A stretch of DNA of 64,000 bases. It comes from Herbaspirillum sp. Sphag64 (GTDB taxonomy: Bacteria > Pseudomonadota > Gammaproteobacteria > Burkholderiales > Burkholderiaceae_D). Both the position numbers and the translations under genes were made by a program. The notes beneath the pieces were generated by a model. It made no database searches. It saw only the letters and a program-made list of their open reading frames with translations, and was not told the origin of the DNA. Each line of letters opens with the position of its first letter. Position 1 is the first letter of the stretch. This document shows positions 17,480 to 25,665 of this stretch, one piece after another. The stretch spans positions 30,516 through 94,515 of the forward strand of contig NZ_JACHYE010000014.1 of assembly GCF_014192645.1 (NCBI RefSeq), written 5' to 3'.

Positions 17480-17511
17480 AACAATATTATTTTTTGGCAG
17501 TAAATATTGTT
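17480..17511. promoter_or_regulatory. Inverted repeat upstream of the EAL gene
   Basis: AACAATATT (17480-17488) and AATATTGTT (17503-17511) form a perfect 9-base inverted repeat 14 bases apart, 44 bases before the start of the EAL-domain gene. It could be an operator or a hairpin in the leader. Confidence 0.4.
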
Positions 17512-17554
17512 CGTAGCTGTTTTGATAAGGCGCTTTGTTTTCCAGGATTTGACT

Positions 17555-19528
17555 ATGCAAGTTGTTGGCCGTCCTTATCGTTGGGCAATCTATGCCTTGC
17601 TGCTGCTGGTGCTAGCGGCGGGGGTTTTTTTGTTTTTCGCACTCTCAAGCTCTACCCGCCAGATTCGTAACGCCGCTGAGCCACTGCTCAAGAGCAATAT
17701 TCCCACGTTGCGCCATGCTGCCAGTTTTGACAGCGTCTTGCTGCGTTATCAAGTGGCATTGAACAGCTATGTTCTGGCCGCCGACAGTACCAATCCACCC
17801 TCACTGGAAACGCAGACGCTGACGCAGCTAACCCAGCTGAACCAGGGTTTTGATCTACTGCGTCATGACGTGCCAGAAGGCATGCAATGGCAGGCACTGG
17901 TCGGTAATTATCAGGCCATCCTGGGCATTGGACCTGCCATCGAACAGATCATCACTACAGGTGGTGCTACGCATGACCGTGTGCGTGCGGTGCTGGCAGA
18001 GCTGAATCTGCGCACCAACAATATTCACGAACTGCTCGACCAGATTACCCAGGATCTGGATGTATCGCGCGACGAGGTCAGCGCCTCCATTGATGCTGGC
18101 GTTGACCGTATTTCGCTGCTGATCAAGTTGTATTGCGTCGGCATGGTCAGCGTGACACTGTTCATGCTGTATCACGTGTGGGCGCGGTTTCGCTCCGAGA
18201 ATCAGCTGGCCCATCAGGCGGCCCACGACCCGCTGACCGGGCTGGCCCATCGCGGTACCTTTGAATGGCGTCTGCGCAATCTGGCCGGGCAGCCACATGT
18301 CGTGGTGTTAGGCATGATTGACCGCTTCGAACGCGTCATTGGTGGGCTGGGACATGCCTTCGGTGATCGCCTGATGCTGGAGTTTTCCAATCGCATCAAA
18401 CAGGTGGTCGAGCGTGATGGTGGGGAAGTCTTCCGTCTCGATGGTGCCAATGTCGCTATCCTTTATCAGGCACGTGGCGACAATCCTTATTTTCATGAGG
18501 CGTTGACCAATCTGCAGGAGCACATGCGGCGTCCTTTCGAGTTTGGTCAGCATGAAATTTTTTCCAGCATGAGCCTTGGTGGTGCTGAATATCCACGCGA
18601 TGGTGCACAACCCAGTGATCTTCTGCAAAATGCCAATGCTGCCTTGCAGGCCGCCCGCGATGCCGGTGGTGACTGCTACATCAGCTACTCGAATGATCTC
18701 AATACCCGCGCTCAGGAGCGTCTCACGCTGGAAGCGCAATTGCGTCATGCGATCGAACGCAATGAGCTTGAACTGCATTACCAGCCACAACAACGTCTGT
18801 CAGACAATCAACTGGTCGGCTTTGAGGCACTGGTACGCTGGCGTCGTAACGGAGAACTGATTCCGCCCGGCGAGTTCATTCCACTGGCCGAAGAGTGTGG
18901 TTTGATTGTGCCGATTGGCGATTGGGTACTGGCCGAGGCTTGCCGTCAGGCCAAGGTATGGAGTATCGAGTCAACGCAAAAATTTGTGATCGCAGTCAAC
19001 ATTTCGCCACGCCAGTTCCACCATCCCTCTTTCCTGCGGCGTGTGACCAAGGCCTTGAATGAAAGCCGGATCGATCCCTCTTTCCTCGAACTCGAAATCA
19101 CCGAGGGTATCGTCATGCGCGATGTCGAGCGCACCATCGAACTGCTCAAGGATCTGCGCGCCCGGGGATTGGCACTGTCAATTGATGACTTCGGTACCGG
19201 CTATTCAAGTCTGGCCTACCTGAAACGCTTCTCTATCGACAAGCTCAAGATCGATCAATCCTTCGTACGGCACCTGCGTCCCGAAACCGAGGACGCCGCT
19301 ATTGTGCAGGCCGTGATCAATCTCGGGCATCACCTTGGTCTGTCTGTGATTGCCGAAGGGGTGGAGACGGAGGCCCAGCGTGAGTTACTGCATCGCTGGG
19401 GCTGCGATCAGATTCAGGGTTACCTGTATGCCAGGCCGTTACCGTCCGACAAGGCAACCCAGTTCATGTTCGATCACATCATTGTGCCGACTGAGGCTGT
19501 CGCGGCACAAGCAAGTTACCCGTCATGA
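17555..19528 (+). CDS. Membrane-anchored EAL phosphodiesterase with degenerate GGDEF domain
   Basis: 657 residues from the ATG at 17555 (MQVVGRPYRW), with CCAGGA upstream; an earlier TTG at 17507 adds residues of no clear purpose. One membrane helix (about 10-30) and a second near 185-205 bracket a periplasmic helical sensor region. The GGDEF position reads DGANV (296-300) in FRLDGANVAIL, so cyclase activity is not expected. The EAL domain has EALVRW (Glu424), ELEITEG, DDFGTGYSSL and KLKIDQSF, all needed for c-di-GMP hydrolysis. It should act as a membrane c-di-GMP phosphodiesterase, possibly with the degenerate domain as regulatory. Monocistronic. Confidence 0.92.
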   Translation: MQVVGRPYRWAIYALLLLVLAAGVFLFFALSSSTRQIRNAAEPLLKSNIPTLRHAASFDSVLLRYQVALNSYVLAADSTNPPSLETQTLTQLTQLNQGFDLLRHDVPEGMQWQALVGNYQAILGIGPAIEQIITTGGATHDRVRAVLAELNLRTNNIHELLDQITQDLDVSRDEVSASIDAGVDRISLLIKLYCVGMVSVTLFMLYHVWARFRSENQLAHQAAHDPLTGLAHRGTFEWRLRNLAGQPHVVVLGMIDRFERVIGGLGHAFGDRLMLEFSNRIKQVVERDGGEVFRLDGANVAILYQARGDNPYFHEALTNLQEHMRRPFEFGQHEIFSSMSLGGAEYPRDGAQPSDLLQNANAALQAARDAGGDCYISYSNDLNTRAQERLTLEAQLRHAIERNELELHYQPQQRLSDNQLVGFEALVRWRRNGELIPPGEFIPLAEECGLIVPIGDWVLAEACRQAKVWSIESTQKFVIAVNISPRQFHHPSFLRRVTKALNESRIDPSFLELEITEGIVMRDVERTIELLKDLRARGLALSIDDFGTGYSSLAYLKRFSIDKLKIDQSFVRHLRPETEDAAIVQAVINLGHHLGLSVIAEGVETEAQRELLHRWGCDQIQGYLYARPLPSDKATQFMFDHIIVPTEAVAAQASYPS

Positions 19529-19952
19529 TCAACACCGGCTGATTGTCCTGATTGAAGGTGGTCAGGCGGTGCTTCAAAAATCCCTGCTGCGGCTTCGATT
19601 GAGAAAACTTCAAGTCCAGCACTTCAGCCTCCAGCCGTAAGACATCTCCAGGCCGCGTCGGTCGCGGCCAGCGAAATTCCTCAAAACCAGCACCAATGAT
19701 CCCGCCCTGTATGGGCAAGGTGTCGACCAGCATGCGCATGGTCAATGCCGCCGTATGCCAGCCGCTGGCGGCCAGTCCGCCAAAAAAACTGGCGGCCGCT
19801 GCGGCTTCATCCAGATGGAATGGCTGAGGATCGTAAGCACTGGCAAATTCCTTGATAGCTGCAGCGCTGACCGGTTCATCAGACTGAAAGTGAAAAATCT
19901 GTCCGGCGCTGAAATCTTCCAGATAAAGCAAGCGTGGGGTGCTGTTTGTCAT
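19479..19952 (-). CDS. MaoC-like hot-dog dehydratase
   Basis: 157 residues from the ATG at 19952 (MTNSTPRLLYLEDF), preceded by GAGGAGA; a longer frame upstream crosses the operator and is not favoured. The fold is the single MaoC/R-hydratase type: an N-terminal YLEDFSAGQ strand, the hydratase region FASAYDPQPFHLDEAAA with the Asp-x4-His catalytic pair, and SGWHTAALTMRM. Such enzymes hydrate enoyl-CoA esters or dehydrate related thioesters; the substrate is not defined. It overlaps the 3' end of the EAL gene by 50 bases on the opposite strand and is divergent from a MarR regulator. Confidence 0.88.
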   Translation of the reverse strand: MTNSTPRLLYLEDFSAGQIFHFQSDEPVSAAAIKEFASAYDPQPFHLDEAAAAASFFGGLAASGWHTAALTMRMLVDTLPIQGGIIGAGFEEFRWPRPTRPGDVLRLEAEVLDLKFSQSKPQQGFLKHRLTTFNQDNQPVLIMTGNLLVPRQPQSAQ

Positions 19953-20000
19953 AGTGTCTCCTCGATGTTGTTGCAGGTGATGGAATGCAACACCTGTTGC

Positions 20001-20029
20001 TTGACAGGGTGGGACATGAAGATTAGCAT
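20001..20029 (+). promoter_or_regulatory. Promoter of the MarR regulator gene
   Basis: A perfect -35 hexamer TTGACA (20001-20006), 17 bases of spacer and TAGCAT (20024-20029) as the -10. Initiation would fall near 20036, inside the palindrome described next, which rules out the in-frame ATGs at 20016 and 20028 as starts. Confidence 0.6.
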
Positions 20030-20052
20030 GCATATGCATCGATGTATATGCA
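20029..20052. promoter_or_regulatory. 24-bp MarR-type operator palindrome
   Basis: TGCATATGCATC (20029-20040) followed directly by GATGTATATGCA (20041-20052) is a palindrome with one mismatched pair. It overlaps the -10 and start point of the MarR gene promoter and lies between the MarR and MaoC genes, as expected for the autorepressor of a divergent pair. Confidence 0.7.
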
Positions 20053-20081
20053 CTATTTTTACCAATCAACCGGTTGATGGC

Positions 20082-20552
20082 ATGAAAAGCAACACGGATC
20101 CTCTGCTGATGCAGTGCGCCTGTTCGCCGCTACGGCGGCTTACCCGGCGGATTACCGCCATTTACGACCATCATCTGGCAGTCGATGAGATCACCATTAG
20201 TCAATATTCGCTGCTGTCATGGATCGGGCGGCAGGGGCCCATTGCCAATCTACGACTGGCTACCGAAATGGGGATGGAGCGCAGCACCTTGAGCCGCAAC
20301 CTGAAGCCACTGATGCTGGCTGGCTGGGTTGAGACCGCTGATTTACCTGCCGCAGAACGGCTCGACAAGCGCTCCTTTGCGCTGGTGTTGACCCAGGCAG
20401 GCAAGGCCAAGCGCGCAGCCGCTTATCCGCATTGGCAAGCGGCCCAACAAAAAATCAATACCCTGCTGGGCGACCAGACACAAAAATCGCTGATCGGCAT
20501 CATTGAAGATGCCTACGGGAAATTGCAAGTCGAAGACATTTCTGTGGCTTGA
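20082..20552 (+). CDS. MarR-family transcriptional regulator
   Basis: 156 residues starting at MKSNTDPLLM; this ATG is the first one beyond the proposed transcription start. The winged helix region is NLRLATEMGMERSTLSRNLKPLMLAGWVE (about residues 52-80), followed by the wing (DKRSFALVLTQAGKAKRA) and a dimerising C-terminal helix. MarR proteins usually repress divergent genes and are released by small aromatic or acyl ligands. The near-perfect palindrome in its promoter is the likely binding site. Targets would be itself, the MaoC gene and perhaps the MFS gene 69 bases downstream. Confidence 0.88.
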   Translation: MKSNTDPLLMQCACSPLRRLTRRITAIYDHHLAVDEITISQYSLLSWIGRQGPIANLRLATEMGMERSTLSRNLKPLMLAGWVETADLPAAERLDKRSFALVLTQAGKAKRAAAYPHWQAAQQKINTLLGDQTQKSLIGIIEDAYGKLQVEDISVA

Positions 20553-20621
20553 AATTCTCGTTCGCCGTTCCTTTTTCTCTTTACCTACAACATTCATTTT
20601 TCAACTTTCACCGGCCAGGTC

Positions 20622-21920
20622 ATGCAAAAACTCACACAAGCCATCGCCGCCCGCACCAGCCAGCGCTTCAGTTACGCCTGGATTGTGGTGGGCCTCATCT
20701 TTCTGGTGTTGCTGACTTCAGCGGGCATCCGCGCCACACCCTCGGTGATGATTTTGCCGCTGGAGCACGAATTCGGCTGGAACCGCTCAACGATCTCGTT
20801 GGTGATCTCCTTCAATATCGCCCTGTATGGCCTGATCGGACCTTTCTCGGCCGCTGCCATGCAGCGTTTTGGTATTAGGCCGGTGGTCATTGGCGCGCTG
20901 GCATTACTGTCAATCGGTACGGCGTTAAGTACCCTCATGACGATGCCCTGGCATATGCTGTTGAGCTGGGGTTTGCTGGTTGGCAGTGGCACCGGTGTGG
21001 CTGCCAACACCCTGGGTGCCACCATTGTCGGTCGCTGGTTTGAGCAGCGCCGCGGGCTCGCCATGGGCTTGCTGACCGCCAGCGCGGCCACCGGCCAGAT
21101 GGTGTTTTTGCCCCTGATGGCCTCCATGGTCGGGCACTTCGGCTGGCGCTCCGTCGCCTTCCTGGTGGCCACTGTAGCCGCATTGGCGATACCGCTGGTG
21201 TTCCTGTTCCTGCCGGAGCGCCCCTCCGACGTTGGCCTGCGCCGCTATGGTGAAGCCCCTGACGCACCGGTAGAGGCCGCCGTTGCCAATCGCAATCCGC
21301 TGGTCATCGCGTTTGATGCCCTACGCCGTGCAGTGCGAATTCCTGACTTCTGGTTGCTGTTCTTCAGCTTCTTCATCTGTGGCTTGAGCACCAACGGTTA
21401 CATCGGCACCCAGTTCATCGCCATGTGCAATGACTATGGCATCGACGAAGTCGGTGGTGCCAGTATCCTGGCCGCCATGGGCATGCTTGATCTGGTGGGT
21501 ACCACCTTGTCAGGCTGGCTGTCAGACCGCTTCAATCCCCGTGTCTTGCTGTTCTGGTATTACGGTCTGCGCGGTCTGGCACTGATTTTCCTGCCGTATG
21601 CATTTGGCTTGCAGTATTTCGGTCTGACCATCTTTGCCGTGTTCTACGGTCTTGACTGGATCGCCACCGTGCCGCCCACGGTACGTCTGGCCAATGATGT
21701 ATTCGGCCGTTTGGCGGCACCGATCGTATTTGGCTGGATTGTTGCAGGCCATCAGTTGGGGGCGGCTACCGCTACCACGATTGCCGGCTACCTGCGCTCG
21801 ACATTGGGCAACTACACGCTGTCGTCGGTGCTCATGGGCTGTGCCTGTCTGATTGGCGCGGTGCTGGTGCTGCGTATTCGCGGTGACCAACACGCCACAC
21901 CGGTACCGGTTGCCGCATAA
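20622..21920 (+). CDS. MFS transporter, monocarboxylate/oxalate-formate antiporter-like
   Basis: 432 residues with about twelve hydrophobic segments, beginning after a short basic N terminus. The sequence style (SAGIRATPSVMILPLEHEFGWNRSTIS near the start, GAIVGRWFEQRRGLAMG-like segment around residue 140, LPERPSDVGLRRYGE before the central loop) is that of MFS carriers related to oxalate/formate antiporters and monocarboxylate permeases. It follows the MarR gene by 69 bases on the same strand and may be co-regulated. The cargo is unknown; a carboxylate is likely. Confidence 0.82.
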   Translation: MQKLTQAIAARTSQRFSYAWIVVGLIFLVLLTSAGIRATPSVMILPLEHEFGWNRSTISLVISFNIALYGLIGPFSAAAMQRFGIRPVVIGALALLSIGTALSTLMTMPWHMLLSWGLLVGSGTGVAANTLGATIVGRWFEQRRGLAMGLLTASAATGQMVFLPLMASMVGHFGWRSVAFLVATVAALAIPLVFLFLPERPSDVGLRRYGEAPDAPVEAAVANRNPLVIAFDALRRAVRIPDFWLLFFSFFICGLSTNGYIGTQFIAMCNDYGIDEVGGASILAAMGMLDLVGTTLSGWLSDRFNPRVLLFWYYGLRGLALIFLPYAFGLQYFGLTIFAVFYGLDWIATVPPTVRLANDVFGRLAAPIVFGWIVAGHQLGAATATTIAGYLRSTLGNYTLSSVLMGCACLIGAVLVLRIRGDQHATPVPVAA

Positions 21921-22023
21921 AACTGGCGCAATGCGCCTGTGACTGCTGCCGTTCAACCCTATAATAGCGGCCGGGGAAAACGGATCAACAGCAGTCAACA
22001 AGCGCAGGGCGAACGGGGCGACG

Positions 22024-22947
22024 ATGCATTATTTGTACCATCTGATAGAACAGTACGGTCTGCTGATCGTCTTCGCCAACGTGCTGGCAGGGCAACTTGG
22101 CGCACCGGTACCAACTTACCCTACGCTCGTCATCACCGGTGCTTTTGCCTACCGTGGTCAATATCCGTTAGCCTTGCTGCTACCGGTGGCCGTTGCTGCA
22201 GCCCTGATTGCCGACTATATCTGGTTTCTCGCCGGCCGCCGGTTTGGCCGGCGTGTGATGTCCACGCTATGCCGCATCTCCCTTTCTCCTGATTCCTGCG
22301 TTCGCCAGACTGAATCCATCTACGCCCGTTGGGGCGCACGCTCGTTGCTGCTGGCCAAATTCATTCCTGGCTTTGCATCGATTGCCAGTGCGCTGGCAGG
22401 CTCGGTTGGCACATCGCGTACCAGCTTCTTGATCTACGACGGTATCGGCGCTGCGTTATGGTCAGGCCTCGCCATTTTTCTTGGTGCATTGTTCAACGAT
22501 GCCATCGATGACGTGCTCACTGTGCTGGCCGAGCTGGGCGAGTTCGGATTATTGCTGATCGTTATCGCGCTCGGTATTTTCATTGCCTACAAATGGTGGC
22601 AACGCCTGCGCTTTCGCAAGTCGCTACAGATGGCACGTATCTCGGTGGACGAGCTCAACACACTGTTGCAGAGTGGTCAGCAGCCGAACATCATCGATGT
22701 GCGCGCCACCGACCTGCAAGACTTGGGGCGTATTCCCGGTGCCAAGACGATTACCCACCGCGAGATCGATACCTTTGACTTTGATGCCCCGATCGATGGC
22801 GAAGTTGTCGTCTACTGCGCCTGCCCCAACGAAGCTTCGGCCGCCATGGTCGCCAAGCAATTGATGCGCCGTGGCTACCGCCGGGTGCGTCCATTGACCG
22901 GTGGTATTGACGCCTGGAAAGCGGCAGGGCATACCGTTGAGCATTAA
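22024..22947 (+). CDS. DedA-family membrane protein fused to a rhodanese domain
   Basis: 307 residues. Residues 1-200 are a DedA/SNARE-associated (VTT) membrane domain with the family segments GAPVPTYPTLVITG, FAGRRFG-type loop and ARWGARSLLLAKFIPGFAS. Residues about 205-305 form a rhodanese domain (IIDVRATDLQDLGRIPGA, then VVVYCACPNEASA with the active-site Cys265, and LTGGIDAWKAAGH). DedA proteins are lipid scramblase-like or proton-dependent transport-related membrane proteins; rhodaneses move sulfane sulfur. The function of the combination is not established. GAACGGGGCG precedes the ATG. Confidence 0.88.
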   Translation: MHYLYHLIEQYGLLIVFANVLAGQLGAPVPTYPTLVITGAFAYRGQYPLALLLPVAVAAALIADYIWFLAGRRFGRRVMSTLCRISLSPDSCVRQTESIYARWGARSLLLAKFIPGFASIASALAGSVGTSRTSFLIYDGIGAALWSGLAIFLGALFNDAIDDVLTVLAELGEFGLLLIVIALGIFIAYKWWQRLRFRKSLQMARISVDELNTLLQSGQQPNIIDVRATDLQDLGRIPGAKTITHREIDTFDFDAPIDGEVVVYCACPNEASAAMVAKQLMRRGYRRVRPLTGGIDAWKAAGHTVEH

Positions 22948-23009
22948 CGTGCGACGCTCATCGATCAACGCCACCAACCACTCATCCTCCATTTCTGCGG
23001 AACGCTGCG

Positions 23010-23936
23010 ATGTTCAGAATCAGTCTTGATGCGCTATTGATCCTGGATGCGATTGACCGGCGCGGGTCCTTTTCAGCCGCTGGTGCCGAGTTGCACCGCG
23101 TGCCCTCGACCATTTCCTACACCGTCTCCAAGCTGGAACAAGACCTTGGCGTGCAGGTATTTGAGCGTCAGGGTCCCAAGGTGATCCTGACCAAAGCCGG
23201 TACCGAGCTGCTCAAGGAAGGGCGCTACCTGCTGCGCGCGGCCGACGATCTGGAGCAACGCGTACGGCGCGTCGCCAGCGGCTGGGAGACCGAGCTCAGC
23301 ATCGGCCTCGACTCGATGTTCCCGGCTGACTGGCTGCAGGCAGACATTGCCGCCTTCTATCAGGTCGCCGACAAGACCCGGCTGCGCATCCTGCATGAAT
23401 CCCTCGACGGCAACTGGGAGGCATTACTGGATCGCCGTGTTGATTTATTGATTGCCGTCCCCGGCACCGGCCCCGCGGGCGGTGGCTACATTGCCGAGCC
23501 GATCGGTACCGTACGCTTCGTCTTCGTGGTCGCGCCCAGCCATCCGCTAGCCGCCATGGACAAGGTACTCAGCAAGGCGGATCTGCATCCCTACCGCGCC
23601 ATCACTGTTGCCGATTCAGCACGTCGCCTGAGCTCGCGCACGGTCGGGCTGTTATTTGGTCAGGACACATTGACGGTACCCGACATGCGCAGCAAATATG
23701 CACTACAGGTCGCCGGGGTCGGCTTTGGTTTCTTGCCCGAGCCACTGGCCAGAGCTGCGCTAGCCTCCGGTGCGCTGGTGCAGAAAGAGGTTGAGGAGCA
23801 GCGTCTGGATGAGACCTTCTCGCTGGCCTGGCGGGTAGGGGAGGATGGCGCAGCACTCAAGTGGTGGTTGCAGCGGCTGCGGGAGGGGGATGTGTTGCAG
23901 CGGTTGTTAGCGGAGATGGTGCGCGGAGGGGGATAG
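23010..23936 (+). CDS. LysR-family transcriptional regulator
   Basis: 308 residues. The helix-turn-helix reads GSFSAAGAELHRVPSTISYTVSKLEQDLG (about 19-48), followed by FERQGPKVILTKAGTELL; the effector domain begins near residue 92 with ELSIGLDSMFP. No divergent partner gene is adjacent: it follows the DedA-rhodanese gene by 62 bases on the same strand, so its targets cannot be guessed from position. The C terminus is Gly-rich and short. Confidence 0.88.
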   Translation: MFRISLDALLILDAIDRRGSFSAAGAELHRVPSTISYTVSKLEQDLGVQVFERQGPKVILTKAGTELLKEGRYLLRAADDLEQRVRRVASGWETELSIGLDSMFPADWLQADIAAFYQVADKTRLRILHESLDGNWEALLDRRVDLLIAVPGTGPAGGGYIAEPIGTVRFVFVVAPSHPLAAMDKVLSKADLHPYRAITVADSARRLSSRTVGLLFGQDTLTVPDMRSKYALQVAGVGFGFLPEPLARAALASGALVQKEVEEQRLDETFSLAWRVGEDGAALKWWLQRLREGDVLQRLLAEMVRGGG

Positions 23937-24030
23937 ACCCATCATGCGTTAAATGATCGTTCCTTGCCTAAGGTTGTGGTGAGTAATGACCGGACTATCT
24001 GCTAAAGGATAGCCCGGGCAACCGACTTGG

Positions 24031-24366
24031 TTACTCGTCCCAGAACTTGTTCATCCGCGCAATATGTTCATCCGACACATGGCGCAGCAAGCCTGCTGCG
24101 GCCATCGACAGACGATATAGATTGGCGCTGTCAGATTTGCCGATGGAAGGCGCAGATACCTGCTCTGGATCGCCATCTTCATTGACCTCATTGACCAGAT
24201 CACGGGTGTAGATAATCTGCATGCAGGAGCTGATGCCTGCACTGATGTCGCGTGCGAGTTCGACAAAACTGGCGAAACTTTCCTCGCGGCCGGGGCCGGA
24301 AATCCAGTGGAAATCTTCGTGGTTGGGGGGAGTGGTTTTTTGGTCAGACGTGGTGGAACTAGGCAT
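24031..24366 (-). CDS. Hypothetical protein downstream of a structured RNA leader
   Basis: 111 residues, not recognised. The N-terminal 25 residues are Ser/Thr/Pro-rich and polar; the rest is mostly helical and acidic (SFVELARDISAGISSCMQII, then a loop with NEVNEDGDPEQVSAPSIGKSD, then ANLYRLSMAAAGLLRHV). No signal peptide or membrane segment is seen. The ATG has an excellent ribosome binding site (GGAGG, 24376-24372) that directly abuts the closing helix of the leader structure, implying translational control. It stands alone between two LysR genes. A hairpin with GGACTATC/GATAGCCC-type arms lies just after its stop. Confidence 0.7.
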   Translation of the reverse strand: MPSSTTSDQKTTPPNHEDFHWISGPGREESFASFVELARDISAGISSCMQIIYTRDLVNEVNEDGDPEQVSAPSIGKSDSANLYRLSMAAAGLLRHVSDEHIARMNKFWDE

Positions 24367-24369
24367 ATG

Positions 24370-24538
24370 AGCCTCCGTAGGTAGCGGTTAAGCCGCTCCC
24401 CGCTCTCAAACGGGGGTGGGCGGCAAATGACAGGGTTGAGAGACCGGTACCTACAGCACCCGGCAGGCCGAAGCCTCCCCGACACTGCCGCCCGTAGACG
24501 GGGCAACAATGGCGTGCACGCACGAAAAACGGCATTGC
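24370..24538 (-). ncRNA. Candidate structured leader RNA (riboswitch-like) with kissing loops
   Basis: Read on the minus strand, about 170 bases before the small gene fold into: a hairpin CCCG-UCUA-CGGG; a hairpin AGGC-UUCG-GCCU (24476-24465) inside a GGC/GCC pair; a closing helix GUAGGUA (24454-24448) with UACCUAC (24383-24377); a hairpin whose loop holds CUCUCAA (24442-24436); a hairpin CCCCG/CGGGG whose loop holds UUGAGAG (24409-24403), complementary to the previous loop; and GCGG/CCGC next to the closing helix. The 3' strand of the closing helix touches the GGAGG ribosome binding site. The UUCG loop exists only on this strand, fixing orientation. I cannot match it to a named RNA class. 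Confidence 0.6.
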
Positions 24539-24770
24539 ACCGCTCATGCGTAGTAGGTAATTCAGGCTCTCATACCTGGTCCCCTCTTTATCAGGGACGA
24601 ACGAAGTATTTACTTTTTGAAGGAGGAGCGTCAAGCGATTTTCACCGGTAACAATCGCGACGGCCCCTCGTCTGACCCGCTCCCGCATTTACCCCACCCC
24701 AAGCGCACCCCTGCAGGCCCAATATGCACTACCATGTGCATTAAAGTCATTCCTGTAGCTTATTCACTCC

Positions 24771-25661
24771 ATGCGCAGAAAAATCCCTTCTACCCAGGCA
24801 CTGGCCGTTTTTGAGTCCGCTGCCCGGCATCAGAGTTTTACCAAGGCCGCTGAAGAAATGGCGGTCACGCAGAGTGCAGTCTGTCGGCAGATTGCCGGTC
24901 TGGAAGACTTCCTCGGTCTTAAACTATTCAGGCGCACCAAGCGTGGTGTGTTGCTCACCGATGCCGGTATCGGCTATAGCCAGCAGGTAAGTGTGCGGCT
25001 TGATGAGATTGAGCGCGATGCGCTGCAGTTGATGGCGCGGGAAGGTCATGGCGATACGCTGGAGCTTGGTGTGATGCCGACCTTTGCCACCAAATGGCTG
25101 TTGCCACGCCTGAAGGTATTCTTACAGGCGCATCCCGATGTGACGGTCAATCTGCGGCCGCGCACCCGGCCTTTTCTGTTCGATGAAACCAGTCTGGATG
25201 CCACAATCTACGCCGGGCAGGCTAGTTGGCCCGGTACCGAGGGCATCTTCCTGATGCGCGAGAGCATGGTGGCGGTCGCTAGTCCGGCGCTGATTGCGCC
25301 GCATCGTTCCTTGACTGCCAATGCGCTACTGGCCTATCCGCTGTTGCAGCAAAGCACGCGCCCGTATGTCTGGCGGCAATGGTTGGCGTCGCAGGGAATA
25401 CAGGCAGAAAATGATCTGGTCGGTCCGCAGATGGAGCTGTTTTCGATGTTGACCGAGGCGGCGATTCTGGGGATGGGCGTGGCGCTGATTCCGCGCTTTC
25501 TGATCGAGGATGAGCTACGGCGCGGTTTGCTGGTGGTGGCGGTGGAGCATGAATATCTGAGCGCGCAGTCGTATTACCTGATCTACCCGGAGGGGCGGGC
25601 CGAGCGGCCTTTGTTACGCACGTTTCAACATTGGCTGGTACAGCAGGCTACGGCGACCTGA
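24771..25661 (+). CDS. LysR-family regulator, GcdR-like
   Basis: 296 residues of the GcvA/GcdR type of LysR protein: it opens RRKIPSTQALAVFESAARHQSFTK and has the helix-turn-helix KAAEEMAVTQSAVCRQIAGLE (about 25-45), followed by LFRRTKRGVLLTDAG. It lies immediately upstream of gcdH on the same strand with a 130-base gap containing three direct repeats and an inverted repeat. In Pseudomonas, GcdR activates gcdH in response to glutarate, so the same job is likely here. It may also read the IclR-linked dicarboxylate genes, but nothing in the sequence shows that. Confidence 0.85.
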   Translation: MRRKIPSTQALAVFESAARHQSFTKAAEEMAVTQSAVCRQIAGLEDFLGLKLFRRTKRGVLLTDAGIGYSQQVSVRLDEIERDALQLMAREGHGDTLELGVMPTFATKWLLPRLKVFLQAHPDVTVNLRPRTRPFLFDETSLDATIYAGQASWPGTEGIFLMRESMVAVASPALIAPHRSLTANALLAYPLLQQSTRPYVWRQWLASQGIQAENDLVGPQMELFSMLTEAAILGMGVALIPRFLIEDELRRGLLVVAVEHEYLSAQSYYLIYPEGRAERPLLRTFQHWLVQQATAT

Positions 25662-25665
25662 TGCG

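Noticed and set aside
24359..24688. A 109-residue open frame on the minus strand spanning the structured leader
   Set aside because: It covers the RNA stems and the ribosome binding site of the downstream gene, has a Gly/Arg/Cys-rich composition dictated by the stems, and no ribosome binding site. It is best seen as a chance frame through structured RNA.
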